This document shows positions 35,010 through 46,412 of a DNA stretch of 64,000 nt, one piece after another. The position numbers and the translations under genes are program-made. Source of the DNA: Scolanthus callimorphus (Eukaryota > Cnidaria > Anthozoa > Actiniaria > Edwardsiidae); contig CM066923.1 in NCBI GenBank assembly GCA_033964015.1, positions 3,458,978 to 3,522,977 on the forward strand. The letters are read 5' to 3'. Every line of letters begins with the position of its first letter. Positions within the stretch are counted from its first letter, which is position 1. Below the pieces are notes generated by a model, which did no database searches, was not told the DNA's origin, and saw only the letters and a list, made by a program, of their open reading frames with translations.

Positions 35010-35267
35010 GTAAATTTATAGAATAGACCACTTTCTCGAGTATGCGTGTAGCTATTGTGTTGGTGCAATCACTTGGAACCGCTACTTTGATTAACAATGG
35101 ATGATTCCCTCGTCCACCGGTCCTAACACTGATTTGCTGCCCCCACGCATTACCTGAGAAAATGGTCTATTAATGAAGAACAGATGAAATCGCCAGACCT
35201 TACTTATACCTCTACGTTATACTCCCACGTCTTCCTGTTTACTTATCGGCTTATCCCGAGGGAATTG

Positions 35268-35832
35268 TGAAGGGATGGAATCGAAACTGTATAAATTTGA
35301 ATGCAGTAAGTGGCTGATTGACTGTCTGAATGCAAAGTTTCTTGATTAGTTATTCACCCTTTCCTGCTACGAGCTTACCTTACTGGGGTCCCTTTGTGTA
35401 GAAACCAGGATAAATATATACACTTAAGGTAGATGATGTTCACGTGTGATCCTTATTCAGTGATTAGCTGTCGAGGAAAAAAGGAGAGACGTCATTACAA
35501 CAAATGCTAGGGGTGGTCAATGATGAATTCGAGACTTTGCGAGACGGCAAGACTCTCAACGAGCCGAAGTGTGAAGGGATGGAATTGAACTGTATAAATT
35601 TGAAAGCATTTAGTACAAATTCCATGCCCTGATTAGCTGTTGAATTAAATGTTTCTTGCTCCTTCGCTCTTCCCTGTTAAGAGCTTACCTTAGTACACCC
35701 TTTGTGTAGAAATAAGGATATCTACACTTTATAAGGTAGCGGTAGATGGCGTCCTTCTTATTCAGTGATAGCTGTTGAGAAAAAGGAGACGTCATCAAAA
35801 TACTAGGGATGGTCAATGATGAATTCGAGATT
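35268..35832. repeat. Tandem duplication with a ~304-bp period
   Basis: TGAAGGGATGGAA at 35268 recurs at 35572. The two halves share GAGCTTACCTTA, TTTGTGTAGAAA and GGTCAATGATGAATTCGAGA with many differences, so the duplication is old. Confidence 0.65.
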
Positions 35833-38241
35833 TTGCAAGACGTCGAATCCTTGATTTAAGATTTCTAGATCCAAACTCTAAAATACCGGCTCATATTCTC
35901 TACATTAGGCAACTACGAGCCGGAAATTCGAGATTCTGTGATGCAATTGGACGACTTTTTCGAGATATTTTCAGGGGTTTCAATCGCCACCCCTATGTTA
36001 AAAGAAGAAAAAAGAAATTATACGCCTCCATGCCCCCAATCTTGGACAAAACCTGTTGACACAATGCCAAAGAATGTAAAATGTTTAGTTTATTCTCTCC
36101 AAACTTGCGTGTGTTTTTACATTAAACTTCTCAACGCACACGTCTAAGATTACTGCCATGGACAACGTGCAAATTAAAGCAACGTATAAAAAAGTACCTT
36201 CGTTTCCCCTCTGGGTTGTGTGATCGCCGAGGCGGCCAAAGGTAACCAACATCGCCACGGAAAGTTAAGGTACTGAAGTAGCAAGATACGGTCTTGGCCT
36301 CGGTTGCCATGGCGATCTGGAGGAGACGGCCGTTATCACGTGAAGACTAATATGATTTTTTTATAACTTTATGGTCATCCTTTTTGTGGAGTCAAAACTA
36401 GTAGCGAAGAAACGAAGCCAAATTGGTCTTTCCACGCTTTGCAGCGACGGTTCTTGGCCAACGGACGCGTCGCGCGAACGTTTGCGGAAGATCACAGCGC
36501 AGCCTTTTTTTACTAGCGATTTTTTTAAACATTTTTATACCGTTTTGTTGTTCACTAGTCACGACTCTTAGCACTTCCGATACCTTTCAATAGCAAAAAT
36601 GTTCCGGTAATATGGTCCAGCACGCATTTCGCGTCCGAAACAACGTCGCGCTTGATACTCGAAAAAGAACATTTTAAAAAGCACCTTTACCAGTGCCTTG
36701 TGACAGGATTTCAAACAAATAAACCATCATTGATATTCTATACTTTATTTTATTTTCCTCCTTTACAAATGAGTATCACTATACAAAAGACTACTGACAA
36801 TGGAGTTGCTTTAGATTTTCTTACGATATTATTACATTGAGCATTCAACTTTCTCGCGCGCAGCTCAGGTGCCCATCCTATTGGATGACTTGATTTGCTT
36901 GCGAGGAAGACTTCATGCCTTTCTTACATTTCTAAATTCTAGCACTTTTATAACAAAGTCTATATAGAACTGTTAAATAAACCTAGAACCAAATTGGATA
37001 GAGAGAGGCCAGGAATAAACATGGTAGAAATATATCAAATAAACTGACTTGTCACACGATTAAAATAATAAAAACGATCTTCACATATTAGTTCCTGATT
37101 ATGAATTAAAACAAATTGACTGGTAAGAAAGCCAGGCAGAGGATGGGAGTGCTGTTCCTATAGGTCCCAAACTGGTTAGAGCAGACCTACTCACCAGGGC
37201 TGGCTTGCTGCAAACACACATGGAAACGACATTGAATCGAATCCTGGTCCTTCTCAAATGGATTGATCCTACGTATAAACCTAATTAAATTAACCCGGCT
37301 TTGGGATTTCGTCGCGAAACACAATTGTAATACTCTGCGTGAGATAAAGCACTACGACCAAACTTCAATTCCCGAAGCAACCTTTTTTAAATAGGTGTAT
37401 AACAAAACCTAAACATGAATCTTGAATTGAATGCTGGGCCTCCCTGCCTAGGCTTCTTGCTGCACATTACATAGGATATCGAGTGTTAGTCCATAGACTA
37501 CAACAAGTACCTATAAGTCAGTCTACTTATAAAACAGAATTGAGAGCTAAAACATTTTAGCATCCGAAGTCAGTCTTTTCTCAATATTGCATAAATATTC
37601 CTAAGCTGCTCATTTCCTAAATAATGTCGAGAAAAATTCTGCGTTAACACTAGCCCAAATCTAAGAATTATTATCTCAAATAGCTCAGCACAAGTCACGC
37701 CCAGCACTGCCGCCGTGTCAACGTCGGGATTTATCTTGCAGCAAACTACTGCTTGGAGACACTTACTGTCTTCGTGTTTCAAAATATTTTTTTTGGCGGA
37801 AATTGACAAATATTATGCAAAAGCAGCCCATGACCGACGTTAAATATTAGGATAACAATATAGTTAAGTTCGCGGGCGTAAGGATGTTATTCGCCTGAAT
37901 TTTAGCCCGAGCAGCAAACTACACTATTAACAAAGATAGGGTTGACAAAGAAAGTTATGGCACGGATGTTATTTCACAAATAGCAAAAACAAAATCACTA
38001 TAATTTTTGAAATAATTATTGTCTTAAAATGTTTTGGTACTAATATGAACGCAGTATCTGATACTCATTGGCATGGTTACAGGTACATTCACACACGTTG
38101 ACGTGAAAAGTATTCCCTGACCGCAGTGGTAGACTTCAAGACCCACTGAGTACATTCTCCGGTTGATGATGATAATTAGTTTATCTGCTCGTCTACAAAT
38201 AGATCTCAAACAGAAGGCACGAATTAAGTTGTAGTTCACAG
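35833..38241. other. No gene recognised
   Basis: Short open frames only, without motifs, supported splice sites or similarity to the other modules of this window. Confidence 0.4.
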
Positions 38242-38630
38242 TCCTGGGGGAGCTTCTCATACTTTTTTGGGGGGTGGGGATGTTCGTCGTATTTTTTAGG
38301 GGTTAAAATTGTGGTCCGTGGTGTAATTTTTAGGGATCTTCGAAGCAAAACATTTTTGCAAAATATGGTATCTTTTTGAACGTCCTTTTAGCAAGAGGTT
38401 GAGTTTCGCTATTGCTATGCAGAACATCAACGGATCAGGGAAGCATTTGATAATTCACTCTTGATGCCAATAAATCACATAAAAACGAATTTTCATGTTA
38501 TGTGGGTGGTATAATTCAGGGGTTGAAATTTTGTCCGAAAACGCCCCTTTTGGTATTATTTAGGGGTCAAATTCGAGCATCCCTACCCCCAAAATATAGC
38601 AGTAACACCCTCTCCCCCCGGAGTCCTACA
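38242..38630. mobile_element. Probable copy of the GATGATCGTCG element family
   Basis: CCTGGGGGAGCTTCTCATAC with GGGGATGTTCGTCGTATTTT at the left and CCCTACCCCCAAAATATAGC with CTCTCCCCCC at the right resemble the ends of the 5073-5514 element. The TTTTTAGGGGTTAAAATT segments inside correspond to its internal repeats. Diverged. Confidence 0.5.
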
Positions 38631-39384
38631 GCCGATGATCTACGTCTTTTAATCAGGTGGTGCTCGTATCTACCATTACGGTCAAGTAATGTCCAACTAA
38701 GTGTATATTTCTAGAAACTAATAACTGATAACTATTGTAATATTTAGTTCAATAGACGTAATAAGCATTGAAGACTATGTACAATTTGGATCAGGGTTTG
38801 GAAAGAGTATCCGGGTAACCATGGTAACGTATATTTGCGTCAAGTGTAAAAAACTACACTTCCCGCGCTATTTCTAAGCCTATGTCCACCCCAGAGAAAA
38901 ATTATATTTGGCAGGAAATTAAAATAGAACACAAAAGGGTACTTTCTCCGTAATTCCAGGCCGTATTTTAGCAAAATCTAAGAAATTTAAGAGGCTCTTT
39001 CCATACCCTGAGAGATCGACGTTAACGATCAAACTTATTTCTTTTCATTTATTGTTTAATTGCATTTACTATAAATCTAGGGATACGATTATTTACTAAT
39101 TTAGAAAACTTCTATAAATTGCCTTCAAAATACTAATTCTAAAATATATTTCTCAGCCATTATCCATTACACGCGTTATCTATATTGCAGTTATTTCTCA
39201 AAAAAGAATAATTTCTCAATAAACGTTCCCATTATATGATTAGCTAGCTAGTTTAGCAGCAAAACCTGAGACTGATTTCCACAGGATGACTGGTGCAATG
39301 GTTGCCAGTTACGTAAATGGGGCTACATGGAAGAGTAATTGAACAGGCCTGCTCTGGGACCTTATCTCGGCGGCGCGAGTTTAT

Positions 39385-39860
39385 GTGAGATAAGTGGAAA
39401 ATGGTCCAATTGAAAGGCGAGATAAGGGGAAAATGGTCCAATTGAAAGGCGAGATAAGGGGAAAATGGTCCAATTGAAAAGCGAGATAAGGCGAGATAAA
39501 GGGCGAAAAGGGTCCAATTGAAAGGCGAGATAAGGGGAAATGGTCCAATTGAAAAGCGAGATAAGGCGAGATAAAGGGCGAAAAGGGTCCAATTGGAAAG
39601 CGAGATAAAGCGAGATAAGGGGAAAATGGTCCAATTGAAAGGCGAGATAAAGGGGAAAATGGTCCAATTGAAAGGCGAGATAAGGCGAGATAAGGCGAGA
39701 TAAGGGGAAAATGGTCCAATTGAAAGGCGAGATAAGGGGAAAATGGTCCAATTGAAAGACGAGATAAGGGGAGATAAGGGGAAAATGGTCCAATTGAAAG
39801 GCGAGATAAGGGGAAAATGGTCCAATTGAAAGACGAGATAAGGGGAGATAAGGAAATATT
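39385..39860. repeat. Minisatellite of GAGATAAGG / AAAATGGTCCAATTGAAAGG units
   Basis: GGAAAATGGTCCAATTGAAA recurs about a dozen times with GCGAGATAAGGGG blocks inserted between, so unit length varies. All three minus-strand frames stay open over it, which is a property of the repeat and not evidence of a gene. Confidence 0.88.
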
Positions 39861-40195
39861 GTGCCAATTAGGAGCTGCGATTAGGAGCTGTTCCCGCCGT
39901 TGCTTTGGGAATTGAACGTTGAAACACAGAAGAAAATATCCTTTCCTTCTTTCCTTGACCACCGAGTAATAGCGCCCGGCGACCAACAATTAGAAAGCCA
40001 TCAAGGATGAACGGAATTATGAAGCCCTCGTTTGTTTTTAGCAATCCATTGAATACATGTACCTGTCTCCTCGAAGGTTTTGCAGCTCCGTCAATGCTAA
40101 GCCCATGGGGAGACATTTGTCGAAAATGTGCTGCCCAACGATCAAAGACCAATCCCAAAAACATCCTTTTTGAAATGGGAATAAGCATTCAAGAG

Positions 40196-40432
40196 CCTGT
40201 GTTAGCCGCCATTTTGACAGCATAGCAACATACCAAGTCAGAGAAAGCATCCATTTCCATCGGCTGATTTTGAGAATATAGAGCAATGTTCTCGATTGAA
40301 TTTGGTAAATCAAATATGAAACTTTGTTTTTAGATGTTTATTAAGAGATTTCTACATGTAATTCATCTTCTAATATCAAACGAAAACAATAACAAAGGAG
40401 TGGCTGACACAGGCTCTTTAAATACTGAAAGA
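40196..40432. repeat. Dispersed repeat, inverted copy (CAAAGGAGTGGCTGACAC)
   Basis: Reverse complement of the family at 24815 and 26675. Confidence 0.6.
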
Positions 40433-42445
40433 CGACAATAAACCTTTGTGCCAAATTTTCGGCTTTATTTAAAAGCCTTCATCTAGTATACTAGTATACT
40501 AGTACATACAAAACTTGGTGATTTGCATTTAGAGTTTTTGGGGAAATTATGAAAAAGCTAAAAATCAAGTTTACTCAAATTTGTTGATTGTGATGATACA
40601 TCGTGTTAGTTATTACAAAACAGAACCGATTTGTCAATAAGTATTCAAACTTTTGGGTCGAACGGATAAAGTCGAGAACGGCCACAATTGGTGTTGGAAA
40701 ATGAGTTTCCTCAAACAAAATAATGCCCGTGGGCCACCTTTTTTCTGGCAACCATGCAAACGGTATCGTGGAAAACAGTCAAAGGGTCATTGATTAGTTA
40801 ATACAGTTACAATTCTAGGATCATGCATTATTCAAGTGGTATTAGTAGTGAAAGTACAGTAGTAAGTATTCCTTGGTATATTAGTGATTACGGTATACTG
40901 ACAGTCGTTAGCGAAGTGTGTCTCCCACTCGAAGTTGACGATGGAGTTTGTGTGTTTTCAGCTAAGAAAGAATCACACATTACGGTTAGTAATGTTAATA
41001 TATACCTACCCAGGTGCACAGAGAATCCGCTTACACTTTGAAAGGTAGAGGATCGTTTATAGAAAGCACACCACGTAATGTTAGGTCGAGAATGGTTTGG
41101 CAAATTCACTGTAAATGTTAAATTAGTTATAAGCGGATTTCAGATGACTGTCCGGTGAGTAATTCGCAATAACTTTGTCATTGCTCCTATAGGTTTTATT
41201 CAGAATTGGTGTAATCACTTTGCGATTGGTTTCACTACAGTCACTAGAAATCCGCTTTATCATTATATCATTTGATATACTCTGATAAGTTGCTCCAAAT
41301 TATGGAAATATTTGGACATACTGGCCCATTTGTTTTTTCATATATCTCGCCCCATATTTATCTGTTCACATTAAGGAGCTGTACTAGGTGGATGGTTTGT
41401 GGACTAAAAAAAGTCATTGGAGATTATGCCAGGGCTGGAAATTGCCCATGTTGTTGCCTGGGCGACCACAAATCAGGATTAGCCGAATAAAAATTTGGAC
41501 TTAGGCGCCAGCTGGTGACCAAATGTTTAGGTGCTCTTTTCAAGCTTGATGCCACCTGGCGACAAAACGTATTGTTCAAGCGATCGGTTTTTTGCACTTG
41601 GTCGCCAGCAAGAAACAAAATTATTACCAGCCCTGAAGATGCCCAAGATATTTCAAAACTTGCGTGATTACAGAGCAAAGCAGCAGCATTTTGCTATCAT
41701 GTATGGATTAGTAAGGTGTAAAAAGTGCATAGGTTAAGCACCTTATAATGCGTGTCCTTAAATGGCAGCACCTTGAAATAATAAACAAAACAAAAAGTGT
41801 CTTAGAAGCAAAGTTAAAGAGTGATTACGTCAAAAGTTAGCAACTCTCTGGCACCAGGAATTTATCAGTTACAAAAAGAATATCATGCAATGAGCATGCG
41901 CAGACTTAGATGGATTATGTACGAGGACATTTTGTGTATTTAGTAACAATATCTACTCTGTGTGCGCGCCAGGCACTTTTTGTAGAAGAATGCATTTGTT
42001 CTACACGAACTACTGTGTGAAACTCAAATTGGTTTCAAGTATACTCATATAATAGTTAAATTTGTATTTAGCACTTCATAATGTAATTCTGATAGAAATA
42101 GTTTTTCCCAAAAAATTAAAATAGAAAAATATAAACATCTTACTTTAATTTGCTAACTATACTTGAAAAAGATCATAAAACCACATTTTGAACAGGGAAG
42201 ACAGAACGCCAAACTACGTTATGGCTTCCGTCCATCAAACTCGCCCCAGATCCACCCGTCCAAGATGGCGCCCGTATCGGATCTCGCCGTAAAACGACCT
42301 AAAAACAGCCAACTAACGACTTACTGCTCGCAGGCTAGAACGTGCATGGAAGTTTCTAAGTTTTGTTGGCATTTTATGGAAGAAAAATGTGGTTTTGAAG
42401 TCTAGTTTGTCCTTTTAGCTCTCAAGGCCTTCGTGATATCAACCA
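40433..42445. other. No gene recognised
   Basis: AT-rich sequence. A short CTAGTATACTAGTATACTAG tract lies near 40487, and an inverted GGCGACC/GGTCGCC-type repeat at about 41460-41640. No exon was supported. Confidence 0.4.
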
Positions 42446-42581
42446 GGGGCCGGTTCCTAGAAGGTCAGTAAAGAGTTATCTGTATCTGTAGCTTATCCAA
42501 CTGATAATCCTGAACAAATCCTATACAAAAGATAACATTTATCCATAGATAACTTTATCCAACCTTTCAGGAACCGGCCCC
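42446..42581. mobile_element. 136-bp foldback element, GGGGCCGGTTCCT ends
   Basis: GGGGCCGGTTCCTAGAAGG and CCTTTCAGGAACCGGCCCC are terminal inverted repeats, and inner TTATCTGTATC/GATAACT segments also pair. MITE-like and non-coding. Confidence 0.72.
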
Positions 42582-43534
42582 AGAGCTGTTAACTAGTTTG
42601 ATTGACGGAAGCCAAATCGCGGTTTGATGGTTGGAGTAGAGTTCACAGAATAATGAAAATTGCTGTAAAATACATTGAATAATGCTTTCCTATAACTAAA
42701 TGGCACTATCGAACGGAACATGTAATCAAATAAGTTCCATTCCTAATTCGCCAATTTGTGCGGATATTTCAAATTTATACACCTGATGATCAAAAATTCT
42801 TCCTTATATTTCAAAACTGAGCAACATTGATGCCCAAGCGTAAGAATGATTGCTTGCAAAGCAGAGACGTTACAAAGACCTGGCCCTGTTCAGGGTCTCT
42901 CAAGCCTCCAGAACCTTCGAAAACCTTGACTGGACAGGCCGGAAGCATTCGTTTGCCTTTTTAAATTGAATAGGGGAAAGAGGATCGACCCTTTTGTAGC
43001 GAATGTTAGCTACGCCTAGCGAAAGGACGGCCTTTGCGTGCTAGAGATTTTCACTGGAAAAGTAACCCAGTCAGTTGAACACGCCCGATCTACGCTGTTC
43101 CTAGTCACACTTGAAAGCCTACGTCGTATAAAAGCCTTTCCGAAATGACTTCTTTTCCTACTTTTCCTTGATCTTATATCGAATGCCGCAAGCTTTACCA
43201 TTGGTCTGTCTGAGGAAGCACTTCCAATATTAAAATTGTAACGGTGCTACAGCCATCCGGTTGAACTTACTTCTCTCTTCATTTGGGTCTTGCTGTAAGC
43301 TTCGTTGCTGTACGCAGCGCCCAAGTTAGCTTCAATATTCCCTACAATGTTACAATGTATTATTAATAAAATGCTACGCGGCATTATATTACTTACAAAT
43401 GCCACTGGTTGCGCACTGGTTTCTAGTCTACCTATAGACGAGTTCCCACTTTCAGTTGCATCATGGGAAATAAGGGTAAGGTGTCAGAATTTGTAGAACG
43501 AAATAATCACATCATACTACAGCCGATGTTTATA

Positions 43535-43770
43535 GCGGAGCTCCTTAGAGCGGAGCACCATAGGTATCGCAGGAAGAATACAATAGCTCAAAGTAGAACT
43601 CAGGTATAACGATCGACTTCATTTTTCATGGTTCAGCGGTATTCCCATTTGGGTATCGCTGGCGCGTCCGTGTCTGCGCGCCCCCACACAGGTAAACCAA
43701 GACCCCAACAAAGAAAAATATGTAACCGGGAGCTCCGCTTTTAGCCAGTGGCTAAATCTATATATTACGT
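43535..43770. repeat. Element fragment related to the 190-bp satellite
   Basis: GGAGCTCCGCTTTTAGCCAG, then TGGCTAAATCTATATATTA, is the inverted counterpart of the TATAGATTTAGGCACTGCCT segment and following GCGGAGCTCC in the satellite at 27781-29830. A second AGCGGAGCTCC lies at the other end, near 43537. This looks like a source element from which the satellite was amplified. Confidence 0.5.
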
Positions 43771-44052
43771 CGCGATGACCAAAACTCAAGAATCGGTGTT
43801 TCGCTGGAGCGATTCGGTGCTGTCAATAAGAAGAGCTCGTCCTGTTTCAGCAGCTTCCTTCTAGTGTGGAAAACATATGCCGAAAATGACAAGAGAATAT
43901 CCAAGTGAGAGTTGCGTTGGAGGGTTGTTTTCTTGAGGTGAGAGAAGAATTGCATGTAAGAGACATGGCAACGCCGGACACCTAAACGAAACACGACATT
44001 TGGGTCATCGCGAACTTGGCTGTAAAGGGCCCATTTGAAAGAAGTACTACTA

Positions 44053-44277
44053 TTTTCGTTCAACCCTGAAGCTTGACGATTTTTTCGCGTAGTTTTACGT
44101 TTCAAGCTTGCATGTTTTGTCGAGAAATTGCCGCGTTTCTCGCTCGCTGATTGGCTGCTGTTTTTACCGTTATTTTTCAGCCAATCAGCGAGCGAGAAAC
44201 GAGACAGCTTCTCGACAACACGTGCACGTTTGAAACGTAAAACTACGCTACGGCAAGCTTCAGAGTTGATCGAAAAT
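44053..44277. mobile_element. 225-bp foldback element beside the FN3 exon
   Basis: The left arm TTTTCGTTCAACCCTGAAGC and the right arm GCTTCAGAGTTGATCGAAAA enclose a longer inverted pair, TTCTCGCTCGCTGATTGGCT and AGCCAATCAGCGAGCGAGAA. Confidence 0.72.
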
Positions 44278-44400
44278 GGTAATATTTGGCGAGAGTAAAC
44301 TAAGAACCACGGGGCGCAGACATTTTTACGGGCTTTAAGAAATAATCACAACTAAAGCAAATTCGTGCAGGCCACCCATCGAAGCAGGATTCAAACATAC

Positions 44401-44673
44401 CTTCTTTTCTCGTAGTTACGGCTTTCGAAGCAGGAGTACCACAGCCCGCCTCATTGCGCGCATACACCTTCACCAAGTAGGTCGTGTTTGGAGTCAGTTC
44501 GGGCATAACGATGGAATTACTGGAAATCTTCTCAAGACACAAATCTCCAACCTCAACTTTATAGTCGATGATAGGGTTGTTGCCATCGTTGAGTGGGCTT
44601 GTCCAACTTAGTCTTATTGTCGTATCCTTGACATCAACGTTTTTGATGTTTAAAACTGGAGGGCCTGGCGGGA
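44401..44673 (-). CDS. Lone fibronectin type III domain exon
   Basis: The acceptor CTTTCACACAG precedes (V)PPGPPVLNIKN, then TIRLSWTSPLNDGNNPIIDY, TPNTTYLVKVYARNEAGCG and VTTRKE before G|GTATGT. The core Trp, the Tyr of YLVKVYA and the NEAG motif are those of an FN3 domain. It occupies exactly one exon of 273 bases with phase 1 on both sides. It lies downstream of the Ig-receptor stop codon and upstream of ZP-B on the same strand. Its exit phase fits the entry of the D8C exon at 25600, so it could be a 5' module of ZP-B or an alternative exon of the Ig gene. Which gene owns it is unresolved. Confidence 0.8.
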
Positions 44674-44870
44674 CTGTGTGAAAGAAGTCTCATTAATCAG
44701 TTACTTTCTAACACGATCTAGGGAGACGACCGCTATGCAGGAGAAATTGGAAGACGTAAAATGCGGCTTTAGGTGGCGCACATTGCATTGCATGCTCCTA
44801 GCTTGCAAGCAAGATGGCCATTATACAGAATAGTGCCTTTGAGAGTTGAACCGCAAACATGGAACGAATG

Positions 44871-45088
44871 GACAAAATCTGCTAACGGTGTTTAAATCTT
44901 GTTGCAATCCAATTTCAGGATCATGTGATGGTTCCTTTGGGTGGCTACAATTGTCAATTTGTCTCACTCGACCCGCGATTGCACGAGTGTATGTGCAGAA
45001 CTAACAAAAGCATCCACCCAAAAAGAACTCATCATATGATCTGTATTGGGTGGCAACAGGATGTAAACACCGTTAGCCGATTTGGTCT
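44871..45088. mobile_element. Foldback element, GCTAACGGTGTTTACATC family, copy 2
   Basis: GACAAAATCTGCTAACGGTG at the left and CACCGTTAGCCGATTTGGTC at the right, with CCTTTGGGTGGCTACAATTG inside, as in copy 1 at 13981-14245. Confidence 0.7.
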
Positions 45089-45540
45089 GTAGGTTCAGTA
45101 ATTTTCTAGAAATCATGACCCCCTCCTCCTAGCGTCTAACGTGATATTCCTTTCACTTGCAAATTTACAAAGAAATAAAGAACGAATAGCTCATTTAGTT
45201 ATCAAAACCAGGAAAACAGCTCCTGAAACGAAATCCTGATTTGGCTAACACTGGCAAACATCTTTCAGAGACAGTCTTTTAATTTCTTTTTCTGTAAGAC
45301 ATGTGATGTCTAAAAGTCTGAAACTCATTTGAACAAAGAAAATCATAACCGTGGAGGACCTCTGAAAACGCAGTCTTAATTTGCAAAGAATTTTGAGATT
45401 TTATTCCTTCTTTTTCTCTGCATTAAATTATTCGATTGAGAAGTAATATCAAACACTCGATAGAGTTTGTCATCAGGATTTCAAACACCTCGTAGTCGGT
45501 TAAACAATAATCTCAGCTTTGCCTCGTTTTTTCAACCCAC

Positions 45541-46008
45541 TTCTCGGTGTTTGTAAATCCTGATGAAACACGCTCTCTAGTGTTTGATCTATTAACCACC
45601 TTCTCGGTGTGTGGAAATCCTGATGAAACACGCTGTCTCGTGTTTGATATATTAACCACCTTCTCAGTGTTTAGAAATACTGATGAAACACGCTGTCTCG
45701 TGTTTGATATATTAACCACCTTCTCAGTGTTTGGAAATCCTGATGAAACACGCTGTCTCGTGTTTGATATATTAACCACCTTCTCAGTGTTTAGAAATAC
45801 TGATGAAACACGCTGTCTCGTGTTTGATATATTAACCACCTTCTCAGTGTTTAGAAATACTGATGAAACACGCTGTCTCGTGTTTGATATATTAACCACC
45901 TTCTCGGTGTTTAGAAATCCTGATGAAACACGCTGTCTCGTGTTTGATATATTAACCACCTTCTCGGTGTTTGGAAATCCTGATGAAACACGCTCTCAGT
46001 GTTTGATC
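45541..46008. repeat. 60-bp minisatellite, about 7.8 units
   Basis: Each unit is exactly 60 bases, from TTCTCGGTGTTTGGAAATCC to GATATATTAACCACC. It contains TGATGAAACACGCTGTCTCG, then TGTTTGA, in which AAACACG and CGTGTTT pair. Weaker copies extend left to about 45440. Because 60 is a multiple of three the frames stay open on both strands, giving a spurious 20-residue protein repeat. Confidence 0.93.
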
Positions 46009-46009
46009 T

Positions 46010-46156
46010 ATTCTTGGGTTGCAACCATTCCTTTGGGAATTAAACTACAAAAGCGCGGCGGCCATGCTGGTGCCCTGAACAATGGGAGCTAATGAACTTT
46101 CTTTTGTTGTATACCACCAGTTTGACCCCCAGTGACGTCACTTGCAACCCAAGAAT
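46010..46156. mobile_element. 147-bp element with ATTCTTGGGTTGCAA ends
   Basis: ATTCTTGGGTTGCAA and TTGCAACCCAAGAAT form perfect 15-base ends. It abuts the minisatellite and ends 32 bases from the Ig-receptor stop codon. The core has GCGGCCATGCTGG and GTGACGTCAC. Non-coding. Confidence 0.75.
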
Positions 46157-46187
46157 TACTTCGCCCATAAGACTAAAAATCGCTGAA

Positions 46188-46412
46188 TCACTTACGGACT
46201 AGTCCAATAGGTGCCTTCTTTTCCGCTTCCTCGTTTCCCTTTCCCTTGAGGACGTGGGATATCTCCGCATAGTCCGTCTCCTGGTATTGCTCGGGTCTCT
46301 TCACGCCCTGTCCCGGCCCAAACTCCAAACCACCTGCCTTCCTAGGCTTGCCATCAGTGAAATCTTGAAGATCTGCGTACAACAGCTCGCCAGGTTTCTT
46401 CTTACGTGATTT
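46188..46412 (-). CDS. Ig receptor last exon: cytoplasmic tail 3 (LLYADL, TDYAEI)
   Basis: After TTAAATTTCAG it encodes KSRKKKPGELLYADLQDFTD, then KRPEQYQETDYAEISHVLKG and a charged end GLVRK before TGA at 46188-46190. LLYADL matches the ITIM and TDYAEI the ITSM consensus. The last codons also contain a good donor (GTCC|GTAAGT), so a longer alternative tail cannot be excluded. Confidence 0.75.
   Translation of the reverse strand, partial: KSRKKKPGELLYADLQDFTDGKPRKAGGLEFGPGQGVKRPEQYQETDYAEISHVLKGKGNEEAEKKAPIGLVRK

Noticed and set aside
36190..36260. Candidate first exon of ZP-B on the minus strand (ATG followed by LVTFGRLGD)
   Set aside because: It is too short and polar for a signal peptide and its donor (GTACTT) is weak.
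38024..38260. Minus-strand frame with a few cysteines (VYHCGQGILF), considered as an extra module of ZP-B
   Set aside because: There is no match to a known module and no convincing acceptor or donor in phase 1.
39253..39989. Long open minus-strand frames (143-204 residues) with FQLDHF/SIGPF repeats
   Set aside because: They lie almost wholly in a minisatellite, and all three frames of the strand are open there. This is a property of the repeat and not coding evidence.
45541..46008. CRISPR array or box C/D snoRNA cluster (TGATGA motif)
   Set aside because: The units are identical tandem copies without unique spacers. A TGATGA box alone, without a D box and terminal stem, does not make a snoRNA.
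45513..46092. Open frames on both strands with 20-residue repeats
   Set aside because: The 60-base minisatellite has a period divisible by three, so any stop-free unit gives an open frame. The plus frame runs on into a MITE.
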